From Kitasatospora cineracea (GTDB lineage Bacteria > Actinomycetota > Actinomycetes > Streptomycetales > Streptomycetaceae): a stretch of 64,000 nucleotides of DNA. Positions within the stretch are counted from its first letter, which is position 1. Every line of letters begins with the position of its first letter. Location of the stretch: the NCBI RefSeq assembly GCF_003751605.1, contig NZ_RJVJ01000001.1:4526001-4590000 (forward strand). Direction: 5' to 3'. Both the position numbers and the translations under genes were made by a program. The notes under the pieces are model-generated. The model was not told the origin of the DNA. It did not search any database and saw only the letters and a program-made list of their open reading frames with translations. This document shows, piece by piece, positions 51,454 through 60,578 of the stretch.

Positions 51454-52461
51454 ATGCCGGTCACCAACCGTCAGATCCGACTCGCCCGCCGCCCCGTCGG
51501 CCCGGTCCGCCAGGAGGACTGGACGCTCACCGAGGAGCCGGTCGCCGGCCCGGCCGACGGCTGGTTCCTCGGCCGCACCCGCTACCTCTCGCTCGACCCG
51601 GCGATGCGCGGCTGGCTGGACGACCGCCCCTCCTACCTGCCGCCGGTCGGCCTCGGCGAGGTGATGCGGGCCGGCTCGATCCTCGAGGTGGTCGAGTCCG
51701 CCCACCCCGACTTCCGGGTCGGCGAGTTCGTCAGCGGCAGCTTCGGCGTCCAGGAGTACGCGCTGTCCGACGGCCGCGGCACCCGCCGGATCGACCCGGC
51801 CGCCGCCCCGCTGCCCACCCACCTCGGCGCGCTCGGCACCCCCGGCATGACCGCCTACTTCGGCCTGCTGGAGGTCGGCGCGCTGAACGAGGGCGAGACG
51901 GTCGCGGTCTCCGGCGCGGCCGGCGCGGTCGGCAGCCTGGTCGGCCAGATCGCCAAGCTCAAGGGCTGCCGGGTGATCGGCATCGCCGGTGGGCCCGCCA
52001 AGTGCGCCTGGCTCACCGAGGAGTTGGGCTTCGACGCGGCCGTCGACTACCAGGCCGAGGACGTCCGCAAGGCACTGCGCACCCACGCCCCCGACGGCAT
52101 CGACGTCTACTTCGACAACGTCGGCGGCACCGTCCTGGACGCCGCCCTCACCCGGCTGGCCGTGCACGCCCGGGTGGTGATCTGCGGCGCCATCAGCCAG
52201 TACAACAACGAGCACACCGTCCAGGGCCCCGCCAACTACCTCTCGCTGCTGGTCCGCCGGGCCCGGATGCAGGGCTTCGTGGTCTTCGACTACGTCACCC
52301 GCTACCCGGAGGCCGCCCGCGAGATCGCCGGCTGGATCGCCGACGGCCGCCTCAGCACCCGCGAACACCTGGTCAAGGGCGGCGTCGACGCCTTCCCGGA
52401 GACCTTCCAGATGCTGTTCCGCGGCGCCAACACCGGCAAGCTGATCCTCGACCTGACCTGA
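51454..52461 (+). CDS. NADP-dependent oxidoreductase, MDR family (zinc-free)
   Basis: A 335-residue medium-chain dehydrogenase/reductase of the leukotriene-B4/prostaglandin-reductase-like group (YncB/CurA type). It reduces enones or aldehydes with NADPH. Features: NRQIRLARRPVGPVRQEDW, TRYLSLDPAMRGWLDD, GTPGMTAYFGLLEVG, cofactor loop SGAAGAVGSLVGQIAKLKG, IDVYFDNVGG and AISQYNN. It lacks the zinc-ligand Cys/His set. AGGAG lies six bases before ATG 51454. The palindromic operator upstream overlaps its promoter. Confidence 0.94.
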   Translation: MPVTNRQIRLARRPVGPVRQEDWTLTEEPVAGPADGWFLGRTRYLSLDPAMRGWLDDRPSYLPPVGLGEVMRAGSILEVVESAHPDFRVGEFVSGSFGVQEYALSDGRGTRRIDPAAAPLPTHLGALGTPGMTAYFGLLEVGALNEGETVAVSGAAGAVGSLVGQIAKLKGCRVIGIAGGPAKCAWLTEELGFDAAVDYQAEDVRKALRTHAPDGIDVYFDNVGGTVLDAALTRLAVHARVVICGAISQYNNEHTVQGPANYLSLLVRRARMQGFVVFDYVTRYPEAAREIAGWIADGRLSTREHLVKGGVDAFPETFQMLFRGANTGKLILDLT

Positions 52462-52486
52462 CCTGACCCGACCCGACCGGTGGTGC

Positions 52487-52505
52487 ACGGGCCCTGACGG
52501 CCCGT
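52487..52505. terminator. Short bidirectional terminator
   Basis: ACGGGCC (52487-52493) pairs with GGCCCGT (52499-52505); loop of 5 bases. It lies between the converging MDR and membrane-protein genes and touches the stop of the latter. Confidence 0.6.
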
Positions 52506-54358
52506 CAGCCGATCGGGCGCAGGCGGGTGCCGGAGGCGGTGACCGCCTCCACGGTGCTGGGCCCGCCGCCCGGGTTGTCCAGGGCCAGCGTGCGGGTCGG
52601 CGGCACGGCCTGGTCGACCCGGCGGGCCGGGGCGGTGACGGTCAGCCGGGCGACCCGGCGGCTGGCGGCGACCAGCAGGTACGGGGTGCCGTTCGGCGCG
52701 CGCCAGCGGTACTGGGCGACGGTGTCCTGCTCGTAGCGGCTGCACGCCCGCCCGTCGGCGCGCGCCAGCCGCTCGGCCCGCCCGCCGTCCGGCGGCAGCA
52801 CGGCCGCCGCCGCGCTGCCCGACCCGTCCCAGCGGTCGGCCCGCAGGCAGGCCCAGGCCAGCTCCCCGGCGTTCTGCGGCAGCTTCTGGTCGGCGAACTC
52901 CCACAGGTTCAACTGCCGCACGCCCGGCCCCGCCTCGGGCACCGCGCAGGCCCCCGCCGCCCACCGCCGCAGCGCCTGCGCCCCCACCGCCTCCCGGGGC
53001 GGCCGGGCCGGGGCCGCGGCGTCCGGCGGCGGGGTGTACGTCAGGTGCGCCGGGGCCAGCCCGCCGAGGTCGGCCAGCAGGAACGCGTGCTGCTCCGCCA
53101 CCACCGGGTCCGAGCGCAGCTGCAGCACCGGCCCCGGGCAGCCTGGCGCGGCCGTCCCCGGCACCGGGTCGGTCACCCCGTCCGCGAACGCCAGCGGACG
53201 CTCCGCCTCCTCCGGCCGGTCCAGCCGCCGGGTCGCGGCCGCCGCCACCCACGGCGCCAGCAGGTACCGCGCCCCGCGGCCGTCGCGCCGCAGCACCACC
53301 GCCGCCCCCGCCGTCACGTCGCTCTCCCCGGCCGCCGCCAGCGCCAGCACCGGGCCCCCGCCCGCCGCCGGGTCGTCGCCGTACCGGGCCAGGGTCCGGC
53401 CGTCCGTCAGCAGCACCACCGATGCGCCGTCCAGCCGCCCCGCGTACAGCAGTTGGGGCACCGAGACGGGCGGGCCGGGCACGCTGCCCGGCTCGGCGGC
53501 GGTGCCCGGACCGGCCTGCTGCCAGGCGGCGACCGCCCGCCCGACCAGCGCGGCGTCGTCCCGCAACCCGCCGCGGGCCGGCCAGACCCCGAGGCCCAGC
53601 CTCGCGCTGGCGCGCCACAGGCCGTCGGCGCGCCGCTCGGGCGGCACCACCCGTGCGGCCGACGGCTGCCCGTCCGACCTGCCGGTGCCGGGGTGGGGCG
53701 AGGCCAGCACCGGCAGGACGGCGGCGGTCAGCGCGACCGCCACCGCCGCGGCCGTGAACGCCCGCCGGCGGCGGCGCAGCAGGTCGCCCGGCCGCAGGTG
53801 CACCGTGCAGGCGTCGTAGCCCGGCGGGAGCTCCGGCCAGCCCGCGCCGTCCAGCGAACCCAGCAGCTCGGCCCCGGCCCTGGCCGCCTCGGCCGGCTCC
53901 TCCACCCCGGCCCAGGCCAGCGCCTCGGCGGCCTCCGCCCGGCCCAGGCCGTCCAGCGCCTGCACCGCGAAACCGGCCCGCGCCGCGGCGGGCAACCCGG
54001 CCAGCCGGGCGTCCAGTTCGGCGTCCGCGTCGTCCGGCGGCGTGAACAGCCGCACCCCCCACACCCGGGGGAACACCGCCCCCGGCCACCGCCGCCGACG
54101 CAGCGCCCCGCGCAGCACCCGGGCCCGCACCGCGTCGTACCCCTGCTGCCCGGCGACCTTCCCGCCCGCCACCGGCAGCGCCCGCTGCACCACCGCGTGC
54201 GCCGCCACCACCCGGGCGTGCCGCCCCCGGTCGGCCGGCAGGGTCAGGTACGCCATCCCCACCAGCCGCCGGTAGTGCCGCACCAGCACCGCCTCCGCGG
54301 ACTCCGGCCGCCCGCCGCCCCCGACCGCCCGGGGCCGCGGCAGTGTCCTGAGATCCAT
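52505..54358 (-). CDS. Uncharacterised membrane protein with sigma-like N-terminal helix bundle
   Basis: A 617-residue protein. Residues 20-170 are helical and Arg/Ala-rich (AEAVLVRHYRRLVGMAYLTL, AALRRRRWPGAVFPRVWGVR), somewhat like the helix bundle of SigE-type ECF sigma factors but without conserved DNA-binding sites. One transmembrane helix lies at about 207-228 (FTAAAVAVALTAAVLPVLAS). The extracellular part (about 230-617) is beta-rich with several Cys (GCPGPVLQLRSD, ACAVPEAGPG, ACLRADRW, CSRYEQD). ATG 54358 has GGAGGGG upstream. Function unknown. Confidence 0.82.
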   Translation of the reverse strand: MDLRTLPRPRAVGGGGRPESAEAVLVRHYRRLVGMAYLTLPADRGRHARVVAAHAVVQRALPVAGGKVAGQQGYDAVRARVLRGALRRRRWPGAVFPRVWGVRLFTPPDDADAELDARLAGLPAAARAGFAVQALDGLGRAEAAEALAWAGVEEPAEAARAGAELLGSLDGAGWPELPPGYDACTVHLRPGDLLRRRRRAFTAAAVAVALTAAVLPVLASPHPGTGRSDGQPSAARVVPPERRADGLWRASARLGLGVWPARGGLRDDAALVGRAVAAWQQAGPGTAAEPGSVPGPPVSVPQLLYAGRLDGASVVLLTDGRTLARYGDDPAAGGGPVLALAAAGESDVTAGAAVVLRRDGRGARYLLAPWVAAAATRRLDRPEEAERPLAFADGVTDPVPGTAAPGCPGPVLQLRSDPVVAEQHAFLLADLGGLAPAHLTYTPPPDAAAPARPPREAVGAQALRRWAAGACAVPEAGPGVRQLNLWEFADQKLPQNAGELAWACLRADRWDGSGSAAAAVLPPDGGRAERLARADGRACSRYEQDTVAQYRWRAPNGTPYLLVAASRRVARLTVTAPARRVDQAVPPTRTLALDNPGGGPSTVEAVTASGTRLRPIG

Positions 54359-54454
54359 CGGCCCCTCCAAGGCTCGGCGGCAAAGCCGGGTACGTCGGAC
54401 GGACCAACGAGTGGATCATCGGATGGTTGCGCCGCACGGCCCCGGCCCGCCCGA

Positions 54455-56731
54455 TCACCCTTGCGGGGCCTGCGGGTTGGGGCCGTCGTGGCGGGCGCTG
54501 GAGCGCCAGTCGGCGGTGCGCACCAGGGCCTCCAGGTGGGCCAGGCGGAACGGGCCGAGGCCGGGGTCGGCCAGCAGCGCGGCGACCAGCGGGGGCCAGG
54601 CGCCGTCCGGGCGGAACGGGTCGGCCGGGGCCAGCTCCAGGGCCGGGAAGCGCTCGCCGGTGGCCAGGGCGAACGGCGGGGTGCGGTCGCCGGGGCGGAC
54701 ACCGAACAGGGCGGGGGCGGCCTCGCCGGGCTCCGGGCGGACGGTGACGCGGACGTGGCCGTGGTGGGCGGCGGCCAGGTAGGCGACCAGGGACGGGTCC
54801 GTGCCGGGCGGGTGCCAGTGGTCGCCCGCCAGCAGCAGGAGCGCGGTGACCAGCTCGTGCCGGAAGAACGGCCGGGACGAAGCGCCGTTGTTCCAGGGGG
54901 CCTTGGACTTGGCGAGCAGCCCCTCGGGCGGGTCGCCGCCGCCGTCGCGGAGCTTGTCCTGGAAGACGTGGTGGCACTTGCCGAGGTCGTGCAGCCGGGC
55001 GGCGAGGGCCACCGCCTCCCGCTGCGGCCCGGTCAGGCCGGGCAGCTCGGCGGTCAGGGCGCGGGCCTCCTCCTCGGTCTCCCGCAGGTGCTGCTCCAGG
55101 GACACCCAGGCGGCGCACGCGGTCGCCGGGGGCGTGCGGCCGGTGAACAGCGAGGGCACGGGGGTGCGGCTGCCGGGCGTCCAACCGGTGCCGGGCAGGT
55201 GGCCGCCGCGCGCCGCGTCGAGCAGCAGCAGCGCGCCCGCGCACAGGTCCGCGGCCACCGCCCGCCGCCACCGGCCGTCGACCCGGTCCCGCAGCCAGGC
55301 CCCGCCGCCGTCCCCCTCCTCCTCCGCCGCAGCCGCCAGCCACGCCGTGACCTCGGCGAGCGGCGCCTCGCACTGCTCGTGCCGCCCGGGCTCCGGCTCC
55401 TCCGGCGCGGGCCCGTCCGGCCCGAACGCGCGCCAGGCGACGAAGACCGTCCGGTCCGCCGCGGCCTGCACCCACGGCGCGGCCCCGTCCGGCCCGGCCC
55501 CGCGCGCGGTGTCGAACAGCGCCACCAGCTCGGGCCCGCCCAGCGCGTCGGGTGCGTCCGGCGCGTCCGGGACGGGCTCCGGGACGGGCTCCGGGACGGG
55601 GGAGCGGGGCGCGTCGACGGCGAACAGGTCGGCGGCGGTGACGGCCGCCCCCTCGTGCGCCGTCAGCCACCGGGCCACCGCGTCGTCCGGCCCCGGGCCC
55701 TCCGGCGGGACGCACCACAGCAGGTCGCCGCCGTCCGGGTGCTCGCCGTGCCGGTTGCAGCGCCCGGCGCGCTGGACCAGGGCGCTCCACGGCGCGAGTT
55801 CGGTCAGCACCGTGCGGCCCGACAGGTCGGAGCCGGCGTCCAGCGCCCGCGTCACCACCAGGAAGCCGTCCGCCGACTCCCCCGCAGGCAGCGGGAGTTC
55901 GGCGGAACGGTGGTACGGGAGCAGCAGCGCCACCGGCCGCCCCGGGTGCGCGGCCCGCAGCGCGGCGTGCACCGCGCGGGCCCGGGCCGGGGAGCCGAGT
56001 GCGGCGATCGTCCGGGTGCCGGGCCGGTGCGCGGCGCCCAGCGCCGCCACCAGGTCGGCCACGTACCGCTCCGGGTCCGGGTGCAGCTGCCGGATCCGGC
56101 GCGCCGGGGCCGGGCCGGGCCCGGCCGGGGGAGCGCTGCCGTCGCCGACCGCGGACATCCAGGTGCTGCCGGTCGCCGCCGTCGTGCCCAGCGCCTCGCG
56201 CAGCGCCTGCAGCCGCTCGCCCGTCGGCAGGCCGGGGCCCAGCAGGCCCGCTTCGTCGAACACCCAGTGCGCGTCGTTGTTGAGCAGCCCGAACGAGACC
56301 GGCGCCATCGTCCGGCTGTCGGCGAGACCGCGCATCAGCGCCCGGCTCAGCAGCACGTCGTGGGTGCCGACCAGGATCGCGCTCCGCTCCGGGTGGCGCC
56401 GCCAGGCGCCGTTCTGGCCGTCCGGCCCGGCGAGCAGGTGCAGGTCAACGGCGTCGGCGAGACCGAGACGGTGCAGCCAGCGGCCGGTCCGGGCGTGCGT
56501 CCAGTGCGCGAGGCTGCCCTGCGGCAGCACGTACACCAGCCGCCGAGCGGTCGCCTCCGGCGCGGCCACCGTCCGCCGGTACAGCCAGGCCAGCACCGCC
56601 CCCGCGGTCTTCCCGCCCCCCGACGGCACCCGCACCGAACGCGGCAGCCCGCCCTCCGCGAGCACCCGCTGCCAGGCGTACGGCCGGTGGCCGGTCGCCA
56701 CCCGGAAGAACTCCTCGAACCCCTGCGCCAT
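54455..56731 (-). CDS. Orphan CRISPR-type Cas3 helicase-HD nuclease (type I-G/I-U order)
   Basis: A 758-residue protein. The helicase core comes first: Walker A VPSGGGKTAGAV (about 38-48), VGTHDVLLSRALMRG, Walker B-like WVFDEAGLLGPG (DEAG rather than DEAH), TGSTWMSAVG, ALDAGSDLSGRTVLTELAPW and motif VI QRAGRCNRHGE. The HD domain is at the C-terminus: LAARLHDLGKCHHVFQDKL (about 578-596), FFRHELVTALLLL, and AAHHGHVRV. This helicase-then-HD order is the type I-G (old I-U) arrangement, opposite to classical I-E Cas3. No other cas gene or array is in the window. ATG 56731 has GGAGGGG upstream. It is most likely a DNA helicase-nuclease of unknown present role. Confidence 0.88.
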   Translation of the reverse strand: MAQGFEEFFRVATGHRPYAWQRVLAEGGLPRSVRVPSGGGKTAGAVLAWLYRRTVAAPEATARRLVYVLPQGSLAHWTHARTGRWLHRLGLADAVDLHLLAGPDGQNGAWRRHPERSAILVGTHDVLLSRALMRGLADSRTMAPVSFGLLNNDAHWVFDEAGLLGPGLPTGERLQALREALGTTAATGSTWMSAVGDGSAPPAGPGPAPARRIRQLHPDPERYVADLVAALGAAHRPGTRTIAALGSPARARAVHAALRAAHPGRPVALLLPYHRSAELPLPAGESADGFLVVTRALDAGSDLSGRTVLTELAPWSALVQRAGRCNRHGEHPDGGDLLWCVPPEGPGPDDAVARWLTAHEGAAVTAADLFAVDAPRSPVPEPVPEPVPDAPDAPDALGGPELVALFDTARGAGPDGAAPWVQAAADRTVFVAWRAFGPDGPAPEEPEPGRHEQCEAPLAEVTAWLAAAAEEEGDGGGAWLRDRVDGRWRRAVAADLCAGALLLLDAARGGHLPGTGWTPGSRTPVPSLFTGRTPPATACAAWVSLEQHLRETEEEARALTAELPGLTGPQREAVALAARLHDLGKCHHVFQDKLRDGGGDPPEGLLAKSKAPWNNGASSRPFFRHELVTALLLLAGDHWHPPGTDPSLVAYLAAAHHGHVRVTVRPEPGEAAPALFGVRPGDRTPPFALATGERFPALELAPADPFRPDGAWPPLVAALLADPGLGPFRLAHLEALVRTADWRSSARHDGPNPQAPQG

Positions 56732-56747
56732 CCCCGTTCCCCTCCGT

Positions 56748-56896
56748 CGGCCGGACCCCGAACTCTAGGGGGCGGGGCGGACGGCGGGGTGTCGGTTCTG
56801 CTGTTGCTGGCGGGGGCCGGCGGCGAGGTGGCCAGAGCGGGAGCGGCGGCCGGACCCGGAACTCTAGGGGGCGGGGCGGACGGCGGGGTGTCGGTT
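56748..56896. repeat. Two 50-bp direct repeats upstream of the Cas3 gene
   Basis: A 50-bp segment at 56748-56797 recurs at 56847-56896 with one or two differences (period 99). It contains GAACTCTAGGGGGCGGGG and GCGGGGTGTCGGTT. A weaker echo follows near 56960-56990 (GGCGGGGCGTCGGGTT). The copies lie 17-165 bases upstream of the Cas3 start on the minus strand. Unit length and lack of further copies do not fit a CRISPR array. Confidence 0.72.
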
Positions 56897-56995
56897 GTGG
56901 CGCTGCTGACGGGAACTGGTGGCGCCTTGGCCGGGAGGGGTGGGCGGTGGCAGGTCCGGCGGGGCGTCGGGTTCGCTGCTGCCGGGGACCGGGGC

Positions 56996-57934
56996 TCAGG
57001 CGTCCGGGGCGGTCAGGGTGGTCAGGTCGGTGTTGGCGCCGCACAGGACGACGCAGACCCGTTCGTCCTCGGCGGGGTGGTAGGTGGTGCCGAGGGCGGC
57101 CAGGGCGGTGGCGGCGGCGTGTTCGACGGCGAGCCGGTGGTCCTCCCAGAGGTGGTGGCGGGCCCGGACGATCGCCGGGTCCGGGACCAGGGCGGTGCGC
57201 ACCGTTGCGTGCCGGGCCGCGGCGAGGGCGTCGGCGGAGGCGCGGCGGGCGCCGAGCGAGTCGGCGGCGACCGAGTCGACGGGGACGTCCACGGGGGTGC
57301 CGGCGGCCAGGGCGGCGTGCAGGGCCCGGCAGTTCTCCGGTTCGACGGCGACGGTCCGCACCCCGTGCTCGCGGGCCGCGGTGGCGACGCCCGCGAACAG
57401 GCCGCCGCCGCCGACCGAGACCACCACGGTGTCCAGGTCCGGGACCTGCCGGCGGATCTCGGCCAGCAGGGTGCCCGCCCCGGCGGCCACCAGCGGGTGG
57501 TCGTACGCGTGCGAGGCCAGGGCGCCGCTCGCCGCCGCGTGCTCCTCGCAGGCCGCCAGGGCCTCCGCGTACTCGTGGCCCGCCAGCCGGACGTCGGCCC
57601 CGTAGCCGCGCAGTCGGGCGACCTTCACGGCGGGGGCGTTGACCGGGAGGAACACGGTGGCCCGCACGCCCTCCTGCCGGGCGGCCCACGCGCAGGCCAG
57701 GCCCGCGTTGCCGCCGGAGGCGATGGTGACGCCCGCGTCCGGGAGGGTGCCCGCGGCCCGGTGGGCGCGCAGGAAGTTGACCGCGCCGCGGGCCTTGAAC
57801 GAGCCGGTGTGCTGCATGTGCTCCAGGGCCAGCCACACTCCGTCGGGCCCGCCCGGCACCACCCGGACCGGGCGGACCGCGCCCGCGATCCGGTCGGCGG
57901 CGGCCCGGACGTCGGCAGGGCTGAGCTGGTGCAC
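56996..57934 (-). CDS. Serine/threonine dehydratase-like PLP enzyme
   Basis: A 312-residue fold-type II PLP enzyme of the threonine-deaminase family. The PLP Lys lies in HTGSFKARGAVNFLRAH, the phosphate loop is VSVGGGGLFAGVATA, and ASGGNAGLACAWAARQEGVR is the substrate Ser/Asn loop. The overall length (no regulatory ACT domain) suits a catabolic threonine/serine dehydratase or a related ammonia-lyase. The GTG at 57934 has GGGAG seven bases upstream. It sits alone between the Cas3 and photolyase genes. Confidence 0.9.
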   Translation of the reverse strand: MHQLSPADVRAAADRIAGAVRPVRVVPGGPDGVWLALEHMQHTGSFKARGAVNFLRAHRAAGTLPDAGVTIASGGNAGLACAWAARQEGVRATVFLPVNAPAVKVARLRGYGADVRLAGHEYAEALAACEEHAAASGALASHAYDHPLVAAGAGTLLAEIRRQVPDLDTVVVSVGGGGLFAGVATAAREHGVRTVAVEPENCRALHAALAAGTPVDVPVDSVAADSLGARRASADALAAARHATVRTALVPDPAIVRARHHLWEDHRLAVEHAAATALAALGTTYHPAEDERVCVVLCGANTDLTTLTAPDA

Positions 57935-58150
57935 GGTACGGCTCCCGGTGGTCGGTGCGGAGGGGACGGGCCGAACAGTACCGCCGCGGCGCGCCCGGGA
58001 CCCATCCGTCCGGGCCGCGGCTCCGAAGACCGGGCGGGGGACACCCGTCTCCGCCGCAGTCCACCCAGGTGCTCGACCGGCCGCCCGACCTCCCGGGGTC
58101 GACAGGCCGCCATGTCGACACCGCCAGGCACCCGTACGGAAACCAGCACC

Positions 58151-59494
58151 ATGACTCTCGCCGTCGTCCTGTTCACCCAGGACCTTCGCCTGCACGACAA
58201 CCCCGCCCTGCACGCCGCCCGCGCCGGGGCCGACCAGGTGGTGCCGCTGTTCGTCACCGACCCGGCGATCGCCGCGGCCGGCTTCGCCGCTTCCAACCGG
58301 GCCGCGTTCCTGGCCGGCTGCCTCGCCGACCTCGACGCCGCGCTGCGCCGGGCCGGCGGCCGGCTGCTGGTGCGGGAGGGCGACACCGCCGAGCAGACCG
58401 CGAAGCTCGCCGCCGAGACCGGCGCGGCCACCGTGCACGTCGCCGCCGGGGTCAGCGGGTACGCCCGCCGCCGCGAACAGCGGCTGCGCCGGGCGCTGGG
58501 CGACCGGCTCCGGGTGCACGAGGGCTCGCTGACGGCCGTCCCGCCCGGGGCGGTGCACCCCGCCGACCGTGACCACTACGCCGTCTTCACCCCCTACCAC
58601 CGGGCCTGGCAGCAGGCCCCCCGCCGCACCCCGCTGCCGTCCCCGCGCGCCCTGCACACCCCCGAGGGCCTGCGCGGCGCCCCGCTGCCCACCGCGACCC
58701 CCACCGCCCGCAGCCTCCCCGACCCCGGCGAGGGCGCCGCCCGCCGGGCCTGGCAGCACTGGCACGGCGACCGCTACGCCGAGCTGCACGACGACCTCGC
58801 CGCCGACGGCACCTCCCACCTCTCGCCGTACCTGCACTTCGGCTGCCTGTCCGCCAACGAGCTCGCCCAACTCGCCGAACGCCGCGGCGGCCCCGGCGCG
58901 GAGGCCTTCGTCCGGCAGCTGGTCTGGCGCGACTTCCACCACCAGGTGCTGGCCGCCCGGCCCGACACCGCCCACGCCGACTACCGCCCCCGCAAGGGCG
59001 GCTGGCACCGGGACGCCCGCGAGTTCGAGGCCTGGCGGGACGGCCGCACCGGGTTCCCGATCGTCGACGCGGGCATGCGGCAGCTCGCCGAGACCGGCTG
59101 GATGCACAACCGGGCCCGGCTGATCACCGCGAGCTTCCTGGCCAAGTCCCTCCACCAGGACTGGCGGCCCGGCGCCGCGCACTTCCTGCACCACCTGGTC
59201 GACGGCGACCTCGCCAACAACCAGCTGAACTGGCAGTGGGTCGCGGGCACCGGCACCGACACCCGCCCCAACCGGGTCCTCAACCCGCTCACCCAGGCCG
59301 ACCGTTACGACCCCGACGGCGCCTACGTCCGCCGCTGGGTCCCCGAACTCGCCGACCTGCCCGGCCGCGAGATCCACCGCCCCTGGCGGTCCCCGCACCG
59401 CCCGGCCGACTACCCCGACCCGCTGATCGCCCCGGAGACCACCGGCCACCGCGTCCGCGCGAGCCTCCGCCCGCCGGAGGACACCCTGTTCTGA
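58151..59494 (+). CDS. phr: Deoxyribodipyrimidine photolyase
   Basis: A 447-residue class I CPD photolyase. It repairs pyrimidine dimers using blue light and FAD. N-terminal photolyase domain: VLFTQDLRLHDNPALHAA, then the antenna-binding region to about 130. C-terminal FAD domain: TSHLSPYLHFGCLSANELAQ, VRQLVWRDFHHQVLAA, GFPIVDAGMRQLAETGWMHN, RARLITASFLAKSLHQDWRP and NNQLNWQWVAGTGTD, the last with the electron-transfer Trp residues. The C-terminus is complete. ATG 58151; the ribosome-binding sequence is weak. Two-domain SDR-DUF2867 genes often cooccur with photolyase in streptomycetes, but here they are 22 kb apart. Confidence 0.96.
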   Translation: MTLAVVLFTQDLRLHDNPALHAARAGADQVVPLFVTDPAIAAAGFAASNRAAFLAGCLADLDAALRRAGGRLLVREGDTAEQTAKLAAETGAATVHVAAGVSGYARRREQRLRRALGDRLRVHEGSLTAVPPGAVHPADRDHYAVFTPYHRAWQQAPRRTPLPSPRALHTPEGLRGAPLPTATPTARSLPDPGEGAARRAWQHWHGDRYAELHDDLAADGTSHLSPYLHFGCLSANELAQLAERRGGPGAEAFVRQLVWRDFHHQVLAARPDTAHADYRPRKGGWHRDAREFEAWRDGRTGFPIVDAGMRQLAETGWMHNRARLITASFLAKSLHQDWRPGAAHFLHHLVDGDLANNQLNWQWVAGTGTDTRPNRVLNPLTQADRYDPDGAYVRRWVPELADLPGREIHRPWRSPHRPADYPDPLIAPETTGHRVRASLRPPEDTLF

Positions 59495-59530
59495 CCGCCC
59501 TGCTCCGGAGCCGCCCTGCTCCGGCGGGCC

Positions 59531-60322
59531 TCAGCGCTCCGGGGTCATCAGCACGAAGTCCGCGCCGGACGGGTCGGTGCAGACCGCCATCCGGCCGATG
59601 CCGGGGGCGGTCTCGGGCCCCATGACGACGATGCCGCCCCGGTCGCGGACCCGGTCCGCGGCTTCGTCGCAGGAGGGGACGGCGAAGACCGGGTGCCAGG
59701 AGGGGGCGCCGCGGGAGAGGGTGAGCTCGGCCGGGCCGACCTGGAGGACGCCGCCGTGCATGCGCTCGGCGGGCTGCCCGGCGGGGGTGACGATGGTGTA
59801 GACGCCGTCGCCGCCGCCCGGCATCGGGGTGTCCTCGTGCTGCCAGCCGAAGACCGTCTCGTAGAAGGCCAGCGCGCCCGCCGCGTCCGTGGTGTAGAGC
59901 TCCGTCCAGCACAGCCCGCCCGGGCCGTCGACGGCGCCGAGCCCGCCGGCCGGGCCCGGGGTGAGGACGGCGAACCGGGCGCCCTGCGGGTCGGTGAACT
60001 GGGCCAGCGAGGCCCACTCGGGCACGTCCCGGGGCTCGACCCGGACGGTGCCGCCCGCGCGCAGCACGGAGGCGGCGGTCTCGTGGACGTCCGGGGTGAA
60101 GAAGTACGGCATCCAGGCGGAGCGGGCGCCGCGCTCGGTGAGCGGGCCGATCCCGCCCGCGGTCCGGCCGGCCGCGGTGGCGAGCAGGAAGTCGTCCGCG
60201 CCGGGCGGCGGGGCGAGCTCCCAGCCCAGCACCGGCCCGTAGAACGCGGCGGCGGCGGGCACGTCGGGCGCTCCCAGGTCCAGCCAGCACGGTGAGCCGG
60301 GCACGAAGTCGGTGGTGATCAC
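59531..60322 (-). CDS. Two-domain VOC (glyoxalase/bleomycin-resistance-like) protein
   Basis: A 263-residue protein with two VOC half-barrels: residues about 8-125 (PCWLDLGAPDVPAAAAFYGP and FTDPQGARFAVLTPG) and 133-263 (CWTELYTTDAAGALAFYETV, IGRMAVCTDPSGADFVLM). Single-protein pairs of this type occur as antibiotic-binding or dioxygenase-like members; catalysis is not evident from the residues. GTG 60322 has GGGAG six bases upstream. Close paralogues are common in Streptomyces. Confidence 0.92.
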   Translation of the reverse strand: MITTDFVPGSPCWLDLGAPDVPAAAAFYGPVLGWELAPPPGADDFLLATAAGRTAGGIGPLTERGARSAWMPYFFTPDVHETAASVLRAGGTVRVEPRDVPEWASLAQFTDPQGARFAVLTPGPAGGLGAVDGPGGLCWTELYTTDAAGALAFYETVFGWQHEDTPMPGGGDGVYTIVTPAGQPAERMHGGVLQVGPAELTLSRGAPSWHPVFAVPSCDEAADRVRDRGGIVVMGPETAPGIGRMAVCTDPSGADFVLMTPER

Positions 60323-60578
60323 GGCGTTCTCCCTTCGCCGGGCGTCCTCCGGGCACTCCTTCCCAGCCTGGCACCGGCCCGCGGTACCGCCAACCGGAGT
60401 AAATCCTGTGCAGATCGTCGGATCGGACCGCGAATTCCGCCGTCGAGCGCACCCTGCGCATGACATTTCGCGGAAATTCCTCCGCCCGGCCGCCAAATCA
60501 TCACCCGGAACAGGGTTGCCGCCGGAGGAAACGGGCAGGGGCCGCATACCCCAAGCGACACCAGAGAAAGGCAACAGC

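Noticed and set aside
56748..56990. Possible short CRISPR array near the Cas3 gene
   Set aside because: Only two strong copies, unit of 50 bp and intervening 49 bp that itself resembles the repeat flank; type I-G repeats are about 36 bp with unrelated spacers.
53045..59494. Very long plus-strand open frame opposite the membrane-protein, Cas3 and dehydratase genes
   Set aside because: It is an antisense frame kept open by high GC; only its last 447 codons, in frame with ATG 58151, are the photolyase.
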